64,000 nt of DNA, taken from NCBI GenBank assembly GCA_963920765.1, contig OY987246.1:16798868-16862867 (forward strand). The letters run 5' to 3'. Below, piece by piece: positions 46,952 through 58,000 of this stretch. The position numbers and the translations under genes are program-made. Below the pieces are notes generated by a model, which saw only the letters and a program-made list of their open reading frames with translations, made no database searches and had not been told where the DNA came from. How positions within the stretch are numbered: the stretch's first letter is position 1; each line of letters begins with the position of its first letter. This stretch comes from Ulota crispa. Lineage: Eukaryota; Streptophyta; Bryopsida; Orthotrichales; Orthotrichaceae.

Positions 46952-48178
46952 TAGCACCTCAAACTCAAACTCAAACGCTCTATCAATACTTGACATTTGC
47001 AACCTCCAACACAAAGACTTCATCACTGCTTCGCATTGCAAGCTTGAACGCGATCAGTCTAAATAACTCTTCACTACCACAAGCTCTAACGCAAATTCTA
47101 TAACAAATGCTTCGCGACTGCAAGCTCCAATGCATAAAAATCAAACAAATGCTTCACTACAGGAGCTCCAACGTGAATGCTATATCAGTCCTTCGCAACT
47201 TGCACGCTCCAACGCATAAACACTATCAAAGCTTCACGGCTGCAAATTGCAACGCAAACGCTCTATCAATGCTTCACATTTGCAACCTCCAACGCAAAGA
47301 CTTCATCACTGCTTCGCAACTGCAAGCTCCAACGCAATTACTCTAAAGAACTCTTCACTGCCACAAGCTTGAACGCAAATTCTCTAACAAATGTCTCGCA
47401 ACTGCAAGCTCCATTGCATTAAATCAAACAAAAGCTTCACTACAGAAACTCTCACGCAAATGCTATATCAGTGTTCCGCAAATTGCACGCTCCAACGCAC
47501 AAACACTATCAACACTTCACGGCTGCAAACTGCAACGCAAACGCTCTTTCAATGCTTCACATTTGCAAGCTCCAACGCAAATGCTTCATCACTGCTTCGC
47601 AACTGCAAGCTCGAACGCAATCACTCTAAATAATTCTTCACTACCACAAGCTCTAACGCAAATTCTCTAACAAATGCTTCGCGACTGCAAGCTCCAATGC
47701 ATAAAAAAAAAACAAATGCTTCACTACAAAAGCTCCAACGTGAATGCTATATAATTACTTCGCAAATTGCACGCTCTAACACGTAAACACTATCAATGCT
47801 TCACAACTGCGAACTACAACGCAAACGCTCTATCAATGCTTCACATTTGCAAGCTCCAACACAATGCTTTATCAGTGCTTCGCAACTGCAAGCTCAAACG
47901 CAATTACTCTAAATAATTCTTCACTACCACAAGCTCTAACACAAATTCTCTTACAATGCTTCGCAGCTGCAAGCTCCAATGCATAAAATCAAACAAAATG
48001 CTTCACTACAGGAGCTCCGACGCAAACACTCTAGCAATGCTTCGCAATTGCGATCTCCGAGGCAAATGCTCTGTCAATGCTCCGCAATAGCAAGCTCCAA
48101 ACGCGAGCACTCTATCAACGCTTTGCGATTGCGATCTCCACAAAAGGATACTCTATCAATGCTCGTATCTGCAAGAAT
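46952..48178 (+). repeat. Satellite-like array: 39-41-bp monomers in a 283-bp heptameric higher-order repeat
   Basis: The monomer is of the form TCGCAACTGCAAGCTCCAAC followed by GCAA...CTCTATCAATGCT. Seven monomer types (41+41+39+41+40+40+41 bp) recur in fixed order. The first type, TCACTACCACAAGCTCTAAC, starts at 47071, 47355, 47638 and 47921. This gives a unit of 283-284 bp repeated three times, with partial units at both ends. From about 48020 the monomers stop following the order and contain GCGATCTCC variants. Frames across it are artefacts of the repeat. Confidence 0.85.
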
Positions 48179-48586
48179 AGTGTTCTTATAAGCAACGTAG
48201 CAGGCTGACAATGCATCATAAGACTTAAAACTATTGTATATCAGATTTTGCACTCTTGTTCGATTCCTTACCCGATAATGGCGATTACGTCGGGACTCGG
48301 GAGCAGAGGTCAGCAAAGCGCCGACGTTTGAAATGTATACACAAATTTCTGACACAAAATGACTGACACAATTGACTAAGTGAGGGGAAGAGGAGTTGGC
48401 GAAGTGAGGAAGAAGCGAGCAGGGAGATCTCCGTCCGGTAGTCGTAGACAGATGTTCACGGACTGGCGGGTGCGAGAGGGTGTGACCTCTGGATGGTAGC
48501 GGATTTAGGAACGTAGACGTAGTACTAGAAGCTGTCAGGCTCGCTCGTGCTTCAATGCCAGAACGCAAAGCTTGTGCCAAATTGTC
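48179..48586. other. Unassigned segment with a long minus-strand open frame
   Basis: An open minus-strand frame of 201 codons covers 48074-48679. Its first about 31 codons fall in a MITE and its last about 35 in the satellite-like array. The middle (residues about 32-165, rich in Ser, Thr, Arg and Pro) matches no family I know. I do not call it a gene. Confidence 0.35.
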
Positions 48587-48819
48587 CATGAACGTCACGA
48601 AAGCCCTTTGCTGTCGTAGGTATGATCGTATGTAGAGACGTATTTGAGACGTATTTGAGCAATTATGAGGGCTTTTCAAAAAAAATTATGCACCCATTAT
48701 CATACAATCTTTTAGTATGTATGGTTGTAACACTTGATTTTTAGCTGATTTAAACTTTTGAATATTGGTTGCAATCGTATTTGGTACCGTAGCTCCAAAG
48801 CCCAAGGACCCTTCAAGGG
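48587..48819 (-). mobile_element. Short TTAA-flanked MITE, second copy
   Basis: Inverse of the 224-bp element at 11012. The right end is GGACCCTTCAAGGG followed by TTAA (48820-48823), preceded by 'GTATTTGGTACCGTAGCTCC'. The left end near 48587 is degenerate. The TTAA is shared with the next element, which starts at 48823. Confidence 0.7.
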
Positions 48820-48822
48820 TTA

Positions 48823-49150
48823 AGGGTAGTGTGCTAGTAAACCGTCCATCTAATGGCTAAAACTAAATTTTGGGTAGGTGAAATTTCTTAAAATAATTTT
48901 TCAGTAAATTTCCCTTAAAAGACAAGAGGAATTGACATCTATCCAAGTTTTTTCATATTTTTTGAAATATTATGGAATTAGTTATGAAATTTTGAAGTAA
49001 CAAAGCCATAAGGCTCTAAAACCTCCCACCTCCTCAAATGTACGTTATTTGTACATTATTAAAAGGTTATGAATAACAACATGTACTAGCAAAGTACATT
49101 TGAGGAGGTGAATGGTTTTAATGCATGGGCGGAATTTGAGCACACTACCT
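48823..49150 (-). mobile_element. TA-flanked AGGTAG element, third copy
   Basis: TA at 48821-48822 and 49151-49152. The left end AGGGTAGTGTGCTAGTAAAC and the right end, reading back AGGTAGTGTGCTCAAATTCC, fit the family. The interior includes GTACATTTGAGGAGGT. It directly abuts the TTAA-flanked MITE at 48587-48819. Confidence 0.75.
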
Positions 49151-49152
49151 TA

Positions 49153-51274
49153 CCAATTTTGCTTTTATTGCTCCATATCTGAAACTGGCTCCCTTCTATT
49201 TCAAGGCATTTGAAGGCAACAGTGCTTTCCGAAATGTGATTTTCAGAAGGAAAGCTTTGAAAAATATCTCTATATTTTGCCGTATGTTGAAAAACACTCT
49301 TGTAGAATTTGAAATTGCAAAAATACCCGAGGCTTTGTTCCTTGGCAAAATTTTGCTTAAACCTTACCTCAATCTAAGATTGACTATTGTAACACTGAAA
49401 AAGATTGGAGGAAAAAATGAAATAATTTGTCAATCTCTCCCTAAGCAAACACTAGGTTTGTCAACATTTGAATGAAATCACTAATATTTGTAAAACTTTT
49501 GAATGAACATGCACAAGTCATTGATTCTATCTAATTTTAACCCATTTTTCATGCTTGCATTGTTGAGTGTGTGTTGCTTTACCAACAAATAAACAAAAAA
49601 AGAACCATGCCCATAGAGATTCTATAAAGCATCTGCACTCCTATGATAGTGAAAAGAAATGCTAGAAATCTACACTAATTATTACATTTAGGTTGCCTTG
49701 ACAATTAGGTTGCCTTACCCTAGAAAGTTATCTTATGATTTGTTGTTTAGCCACTTAGAGACATATACAACGCTCTAGATTCTAGAATTAGTTCACATGG
49801 TTTACAATGTGACCCTATTTATTTGTTTTTCTATAGCATCATTATTGTTGTAAGGCCCTTTACAAAAATTCTTTAAAAAATTTATTGATAGCCGTACTAA
49901 ATATTGATATATTATAGAATGTCAAGAAATTAGTGTGGGGCAACCCAAAAACAATATTCAGGGTAAGTTTACCTTCATTTTTTGTATTGAGCAATGTGAG
50001 AATCACGATTATTTTAGCGTTTGATGGGTTTTTTTCCCAACTCTTTTGGTAATCTCAATCCATAAGAGAGCTAGTGTCCATAGGATGGACAATGAATGTT
50101 AGCAGATGCGTAGGTTAGGAGTTACATAAAGTACATTCGAACATGCTTAAAATTGATCTTTTATATGTTCTTTAACTACCATAGGTCAACATCAAGTTTG
50201 TTAAAGAAGATTTAAAAACACGGAAGTTATGATAATTGGGAAATTGATTTTCGAAATTAAAAAAATTTAGATGGTCAAACAAAGGATATCAAGATAAAAT
50301 TCAGAAGATGAATTCAATATTTTGAAATAAAATATACATTTTTGATATCGGATGTAATTTTTTTGATATTTCTAATAATTGAGGGGCATTTTGATATCTT
50401 CCCTTAAAACAAAACATTTTGTCATATTCAAGGAACTCACCGTACATGCTTATGAGTCATGAAAATGACTTCCTAAGTAGCCCAATCTACTCCTCTAGAG
50501 CCAAGTCTGTCTACCTCAGAGAAAATAATGACAACTTCCGCAGCCTTTCCACATGGGGACTGATGGGAAAACACCCCAAAAAACTTACGGAGTATAAAAT
50601 TTCAAAATACTTTTAAACTTAAAATTAAAAAATACTTCATGATTGGGACAAAGTTGCACTAGAAAAATAAGCTAAGGAAACTCCAGTCTTTCGAAGGCAT
50701 TTAAGTTCAGAAAGATTAAAATTAGTTATTGGAAAGAAAGTGAAGTCTCATGTACCATATTTAAGTGCTTGTGGACTATCCAAATCTCACGGGTCATACT
50801 CCAAAAAAGTTCTGGTTTGTAAAACATTGGATGCTATATGTTAAGTATCAAGAGCTTTTGTGAGAACGTTTAACGATCATGAAAAGTTCATAACTGGCTA
50901 CATATGCCATTCCATTCACTTTTTCAAAATACTCAAAAAGCTTCATTCAAAATGTAATTTTAATTCAACAGGAGTCAAAGAAAAATTTATCTATTCTTTA
51001 TTTTAACTATTTTCCACAAAACCATGTCCTCACCAAAAATTAAAAACTAATTACTTAACAAAAGAATTGAAAACAAGAGATACAGTGTTGTCAAATTTGA
51101 GGTGTATCAAACAAGGAGAAGTGATAGGAAGAAAATTTGATATATTCTTTTCAAATTGGGGTTAGAAGGTTTTTGAAATTAATTCAAGTACACCACCAAT
51201 CTATGTCCAATCTACCTCCAATCTATTTTAATTTTACAAGATACTTGCTTGAGTTGAGATGCTTTTAAGTTTAA
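49153..51274. other. AT-rich spacer with one diffuse repeat copy
   Basis: About 49340-49600 is a copy of the 260-bp repeat described at 13.5 kb. The remainder has no recognised gene; a 65-codon plus frame at 50419-50616 has no family match. Confidence 0.5.
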
Positions 51275-52026
51275 CCCTTGAAGGCCCCAAGGACCAAAAG
51301 TGTCATTGCATGATTTTAAAGGCCAATTGGAGATACTGAATTTAATTTTTTGATCTTGCTATAAACTACAATTATGAGAGCATTCAAGTTGTTCATGCTA
51401 ATAGAGTAATGGCAAGGCAAGCCAAATGTTGTACAAGTGCCTCAAGAGATTTGATTGGGTGAAACACCATATAGGTTGTGGTGGCAAGTAGCATTCTACA
51501 AGTTGCAACTCGTCAATATCCTTTGCAATTTTCCTTGTGAGTGCTTTGTGGTAGCAAGAAATTTGTTGGCAAGGGCTCAAGCATGTTCTAGACCGTTATT
51601 ATGGCAACCCTCATGACTCCGCCGGTCATTGATTTTTGTGCAATAGCAATTTGAAGCCCTAAAACTTGACATAAAAAGAAGAGCAATCTTCAATAATTTA
51701 CAAGTGTGTGCGCTCACATCTAATGTTGCTGCTCACAAAATTTGAGATGAATTTGGGGCTTATAGAATTTTGTAGAAATCATCAAATAGCAACTACCTAC
51801 CAAAAAATGAAATTTTGTCATCACATGTTGATTGATCAAATATTATAATCTCCCATCTCCCACGATCAGTTGTTCCCAATATTTGTAAGCCATTTTCTAA
51901 GTAAGTGTTCCACTATTTTCAATGGTCACTTTTTGTGAATCATCCAATTGACTAAGGTACAATGCATCAAAGTTGTAGGTCTCCCAAAACCCTGATTTTG
52001 GTGAAACTAGCATAGACACTCAAGGG
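51275..52026 (+). mobile_element. TTAA-flanked element, divergent subfamily (752 bp)
   Basis: TTAA at 51271-51274 and 52027-52030. The left end CCCTTGAAGGCCCCAAGGAC and the right end, reading back CCCTTGAGTGTCTATGC, are short inverted repeats. The interior is unlike the 920-bp family. No coding capacity. Confidence 0.6.
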
Positions 52027-52306
52027 TTAAAAAGCAATTCAAAATCAACAGAATGTTGATAGACTTTGATGAGCATGGCACACTACTGTAGAGTTGCATG
52101 TGCAAAATTGTTCTAGCATGAGTGTCCACAATAAATTGCACTTGAAACTATCACACACATTTCCCAATTTATCAAATTTTAAAAAAAATTATTAACTTTA
52201 AACTAGATGAGGAACTCATTGTGTGGAAAAAGGTCTATGTGAGATCTTTTAGTTTCTAACTTTATAAATCACTTTTTGACTACTGTAGTATGTCAATAGA
52301 GGTTAA

Positions 52307-53245
52307 CCCCTAACGGACCAAGCCCTTTCTTTTGCCAAAATAACTAAAAATTGCCACTTTTAGGGGATGAATAAGAAGGTAGGATTTTTTTTTTTTGGAA
52401 ATCCAATTTTTCAATCGTGCCTTAGACTAGAAGAGGTACTCAAGTCATTCTAGATGGAGAGGAGGGAGATATTTACATCTACAGTGGAGGGAATTTATTT
52501 ATTTATTTATTTATTTTTCTATGCTGTCTGTAAATTTGTAAATTTCAAAAGCCTTTGACCACTCTTACATGAAAAATTGCTCTAGCCAAAGTTGTGCTTT
52601 TAATTTACCATGTAGGAGATCAAGTTAGGTATATGTACGTAGGAGAATTTACAAATCAATTGGAACTACAACACATGGGAAAAAGACAGTAAGTAAAAAG
52701 GAGTAGAGAATGAGTCAAAACATTAAATTGTAAAAAAATTAGTTATTGAAATGAAAAATGCAAATCCCAACGGTAAAAATGCTGTAATAAATAATCTACT
52801 TCTTTTGGTCTAATTTTTTTTCCAAAGTATTAAAAATTGAGTAAAATAAAGGACTTCAAAGTTTGTTTTAGAGTAGAGAATCCATAATTGCCTACAAACA
52901 AAGACTCCTCATAACATTCATCTCATTGATTAAAATTGAATGATTCAAAGCTTTCCACAATTAAAAAATTCCAAAGAACCAATTTCAAATTTTTACTTTT
53001 TAAAATATGTGAATTTTAAAGAAGTTGTTTGGGCTACTTGGACATGCAATCCTCCCAAAATTTTCAAAAATTCTTGCATAACTTCTTTGTTGAATGTCAA
53101 AATGAAGAAAAAAATAAATGCCCACATAGATTTCTGAATTCTCCACCTTCAATGAAAGTTTCAAAAAATCACATGAAGTAGTTTAGCCATAGGTACATGC
53201 CCAAAATCCCATTTGTCTCCCAAATTGACAATGGTCCTTTAGAGG
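52307..53245 (+). mobile_element. TTAA-flanked element, copy 4 (939 bp)
   Basis: TTAA at 52303-52306 and 53246-53249. The left end CCCCTAACGGACCAAGCCC and the right end, reading back CCTCTAAAGGACCATTGTC, agree. It shares both termini and much interior with the copy at 12126 in the same orientation. A short TTTA microsatellite lies near 52495-52516. Confidence 0.75.
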
Positions 53246-54341
53246 TTAAGAAGGACAAAAACAAGATAAAAACTATTGTAGTTTTTTTTAGGGTAACAAC
53301 AAAAGCTCCAAATCACTCACAAAACAATTTTTGAAACAACAAGTTAGAGACTACAAGAATATGAGACAAAAAACACTTTTTTGATACTACAAAAGAATGC
53401 ACTTAGCAACAAAAACATTCTTTTGGGCTAAACATTGTGTAAACTCAATAAATCTTTGGATCTAGCTACGAGTCTATCTAAACCTTACAAAGAAAATAGG
53501 ATTTGTTAGCCATACTCCAACTAGTTTTTGGAGAGGATTTGAGCTTCACTAACAAATTTTTGGCATGTCTCATTTCAAAGTGGTTCTTTTGACTGCATGC
53601 AACTTACCTATATGCTCATTCCAAAATCACTTATTTTTTGAAAATCTAGCTGGTTTTTATCCAATCATTCAAATTCCAACTATCTTTTGTCATCTCATTT
53701 GGCTAACTTTTTCTGTTATTTTATTTTTTTAGATCTCTGTGCTCATCAACTCCAACAAAAAATTGGTGCTATAGTTCAACACCATAAACCAACAAATTTT
53801 TGGTAAAAAAATGTCAAGTAATTGTTGATTTTCAATTTCAATAACTTTTTTGACAAACAATATCTCTGATATGTTTTTGTAGCTTTTTTTCTAAAGAATG
53901 TTTGTTTATAACCACAAAAAGTTCCACCTTATTTGAAGAGTGTTATGAACAGCTTATATATGGTTGTAAGGTGTTTGTTGCTTTATGCTGTTTTGCAGCA
54001 TAGAATTATTAGGATTCTTTTTTGTGTTGGAACTTGTCGAAGAATAGCAAAAACAATTACATAAAACTTGCCAGATTTGATAGCTTTCACCCAAATTTTT
54101 GAATGTAGCCACCCCATTTGAAAACCAAAAAATAAACAAAAAAATAAATGGTGAAAGAGGTGCAAGAGGCCCTTTCTAGTATGGATGTGTTGCATACGAG
54201 TACTTTCAGAGTGTCAGGGGATAATTCTCCAAGTACAATTTTTTCTGTCCCCACTCACAAATAATAATACTAACTCATCTTGTCAGCGCACCCCCGACAG
54301 TCCCCACTCCCCAGTTCCAAGCTTCCAGACCACCATCCTAG

Positions 54342-54657
54342 CACTACAAGAAAACAGTGTTCAAATCGATATGTCCAAATTGACTAAACCTGTTCAAATT
54401 GACAAAAAAATGTCTAAATTGACAAAAAATATCCAAATTGATATGTTCAAATTAACAAAAAATGATCAAGTTGACAATATTTTCTAGTAGTCTATATAAA
54501 TACAAGAAAATAGTGTACAAATTGACTAAACCTGTCTCAATTAACAAACAAAAAAATGTCCTAATTGGCAAAAATGTCTAAGTTGACAAAAAAATGTCCA
54601 AACTGACACGTCCAAATTTACAAAAAATGACCAAATTGACAACATTTTCTTGTAGTG
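54342..54657. mobile_element. CACTA-like element(s), apparently two in tandem
   Basis: The left end CACTACAAGAAAACAGTG and the right end, reading back CACTACAAGAAAATGTTG, are classic CACTA termini. A second internal pair (CTAGTAG near 54485 and TACAAGAAAATAGTG near 54502) divides it into two related halves. Both are filled with 'CAAATTGACAAAAAATG' blocks. No 3-bp target duplication is apparent. Confidence 0.65.
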
Positions 54658-54771
54658 TCTTGAATTGAATACCTCACTTGTTTGCACAAAATCCCCACAA
54701 ATTGACAAAAAAAACATAAAAAAAACACAATATGAAACAACACAAAATAACAAATGAACCAATGTAATATT

Positions 54772-55091
54772 GGGAAAATTTCATGGATACCCTTGAAGTT
54801 TGCAATATTTACACAAATACCCATGTTTTTTCAAAAATTACACAAATATCCTTGGACCATAATTTTAGGCATTTATTTGTTGTGCTTGTAGTTCCTTCAT
54901 GACCAATTTTGAAGGAGGGATTGTAATGAAACAAAAAAGAAGCAATGTGTGCACAAAGGAAGAAGGGAGTGGCATGCACAACAAAACAAACGCTTAAAAT
55001 TTATGGTTTGAGGGTATTTGGGTAATTTTTGAAAAAGCAGGAGTATCTGTGTAAATATTGCAAACTTCAAGGGTACCCATGAATTTTTCCC
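54772..55091 (-). mobile_element. Mutator-like MITE, copy 4
   Basis: Starts GGGAAAATTTCATGGATACC, with the inverted partner at the right end. Its interior is in the opposite orientation to the other copies (GGAAGAAGGGAGTGGCATGC). The flanks TGTAATATT and TATAATCTT match at 7 of 9 bases, so this looks like an older insertion. Confidence 0.8.
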
Positions 55092-58000
55092 TATAATCTT
55101 CTAGACAACTTGCATGGAGGACAACAAAACTTTCCATTAGGAAAATTTTGAGCCTTCAAAGAGCTCCCAATATTTGACAAAGCAATATATTATTTGGGGG
55201 CTAGGCATGCTAGCACAAGTAAGGAAAAAATGACTCATATCCATGGCTATCTTGTACAATGGACCTTAGACACATGCACAATTTGAAACAATACAAAAGG
55301 CATTGCATTGATAAAATATGTAAAAGAACTCACTAGCCACTATCCAAGTACTTCACTCATCTACACTAATAAAGTAAAATAAAACTTGTAGTTTTCTTGT
55401 GCTCACATCTTTGTCCAATTGGGATAGTATAACAATATAATTCTCATGATTGCATTGAACTCAAAGGGTAGGCAAAAATAGTGGATTAGTGATTTGTTTA
55501 TTGTATAAGTACTATACATATATGGGGATCCTTTTTGAGACTTTGGAGGGGGCTTTTTGAGGACTCAAAGTTTTCCTAATGTTTCATTTATGAGAAAAAG
55601 GCAAATTTCCCTCCCTCCTTTTTTCTTGCAAGTATTTTCTTTGTGTCTACATTTTTGTCTATGAATAAGGCATAATGTATGAATAAGGCATAATGTAGTG
55701 TATACAAAACACAAACTCCATTCTCCTCAATATTCCAAATTCCAAACTTTGTTCTTTAAATAATAGCTAGTTTCTATTTTAAGATCTCATGTTCATTATT
55801 ATATAGTGCTAAGACACTATAAACCAACAAATTATTGGTCAAAAACGAGCCAAAAATGTTAAACTATTGCCAATTATTTGAGTCATGTAATCGCAAAACA
55901 ATGATTTAGTTTTAATTAAAACATAGTACTCAAAGTTAACAAATGGAAATGCTATGGCTACACAAATTATTGATGATACTCCTAAAACAAAAGGAAAACA
56001 AAGCGATTTGGGGTTTTTTTAATTAAAATCATGTTTTGCCTTTTACTCATCAACCTGTTTTAAGGATTTAGATTTGAAAAGAAAATCAAAATTTATCTGC
56101 ATAATTTTTAAAACTAGGGACACATGTACAAATATTGCAAACTTCAAGGATATTCATCAACTTTTCCTTTCTAAATCTCATTTAAATTTAAAGCACTTTT
56201 GGCAAATTTCTTACACTTGTTTTTGACATTCTCTATGAAATGTTGGTTTTCCTCTTGCAGTTCTCCCCCATCTAATAAACAGCAACACACTTTGCAGGAT
56301 TTGTGCTTTTTCAAAATTTTGGTCATTGCTTTGATTTTTAGACATTCATTATAGAAGGTTCAAGCTTGAGACATTGAAATAAGGCCATAGATTGAAAAGG
56401 CTACAAAATGATTATGACGTCTTCAGATGTTTTTGTGGAGTATAAAATTCCATTCTTGGACTTTCAACTAATCCTGTAAACCTTTGTATATTTGTAATAA
56501 AAACTAATCCTTGCTAGTACAAAAGTATGGCTAATAAAAGGAAAAATTTGGTTCTACGTAGTTCATTTTTTGTCTCATGTTCATAATTTAAACATAGGTT
56601 AACTAGAACAACTTTTTCTCTTTGATTATCAATAGTTTTAATAAAGACCCAAAAGTGTGAAAGTTTCTCTAATCAATTGAAACGAGTTTCCTAAAAGTAA
56701 TTTTTTCATTTAAAATTTTAAACTTGAAAACTTGTTGTAATCACATCCTTCCACCATACATTAAAATTTAAAGAATTTTAGTACTAAAATGAATGTCATT
56801 TTGAGCACAAAACTATTAATATGCATACTATGTATGTATCTATCTATACATCTATATATATATAACAAAATACAATTTATCAATTTGACAATCCTTTTAT
56901 CGCGATCCTTTTAGTGCCTGAGTAAATAAATCCTTGTATGATAATAATAAAATCACAAAGAGATTATGCCTATAATAGCTTTTTAAAATAAGAACCCGGC
57001 AAAACCTTGAAAAACATTAAATTTGTGGAAAGGGACTTATTGTGATGTATATTTGTACACATAGTATTTCAATTATTGAATGTGCCCCCACACTAAAAAA
57101 ATGTAAGTTGCATTGATTTTATTAATAAGTGAATTGTGATACACACTTATAAGGTAATTCAAAACAAATCAAGTAAATACATTGTGGGCTACAATACTCA
57201 TCTCAGATATTTTTATTTAAGCAATTATAATTTTGAAAGGGTTTTGCAAGCACATACCTCAATTAGAAAGTGTGCTCTTGGAAGGTCACTATTGAAAATT
57301 CAAGGTACTCTTACAACTACAAGAGACAAGGGTGTTTTATGGGGTACATATAATTTTGAGCATTTAAATTCACCCTAATGTATCAGTTTTCCTATTTTTT
57401 GAATCAAAAACATCCTATAATAAATGTTTTAACTAAAGAAATGTTTGAACGACTTCATCATATATTGACGCATTATATAGCTTTCAAACTCAAAAAAATA
57501 AATTTGCCTTATATTGTATCTCATGTAGTTTCTGAGTTTTTTTTTGACAACAACTCGGGCAACAATTCTCTTCCTCAAAGAGTGGCCCAAGGATGTTGCA
57601 ATCAATGTAAAGGTGGTCGTGCTACAAAAGCTTGAGGCCAAAATCCTAAGGTAGACAGACCCATGCCCAACCATTTATCCCTTTAACGAAGTTCTTGGTC
57701 GACTTTGACTCTTTTCAATTTGTAGAGAGCGTGTTAAGGAATTTGATGACGTGGTAGAGGGGATGGGTTTGGGAAATTGGAAAGTGAAGAGTTTAGGACA
57801 ATAACCATCCCAATTTGAGGTGGCATGTGGTTAGAGGGTTGAAAAAATTAAAAGAGTATCAATTGAAAATATACCAATAAATGCAAAAAGATGGTCATAA
57901 CAACTAAAGAGTTAGCATAATTCATGATGCATAACACTAAATCTTGCAAGATACTTCCATCTCTATGGTCAGATCTATGGTTGACATTTGTATTCAATAA

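Noticed and set aside
46918..47633. Series of plus-strand open frames with repeated CKLQ/LLRN peptides
   Set aside because: They come from the 39-41-bp monomer array. The monomer length is not a multiple of three, and frames shift between units.
57136..57635. Two adjacent frames that might be a fragment of a transposon polyprotein
   Set aside because: No reverse transcriptase, integrase, gag or transposase motif is visible, and there is no LTR pair around them. Left as unassigned sequence.
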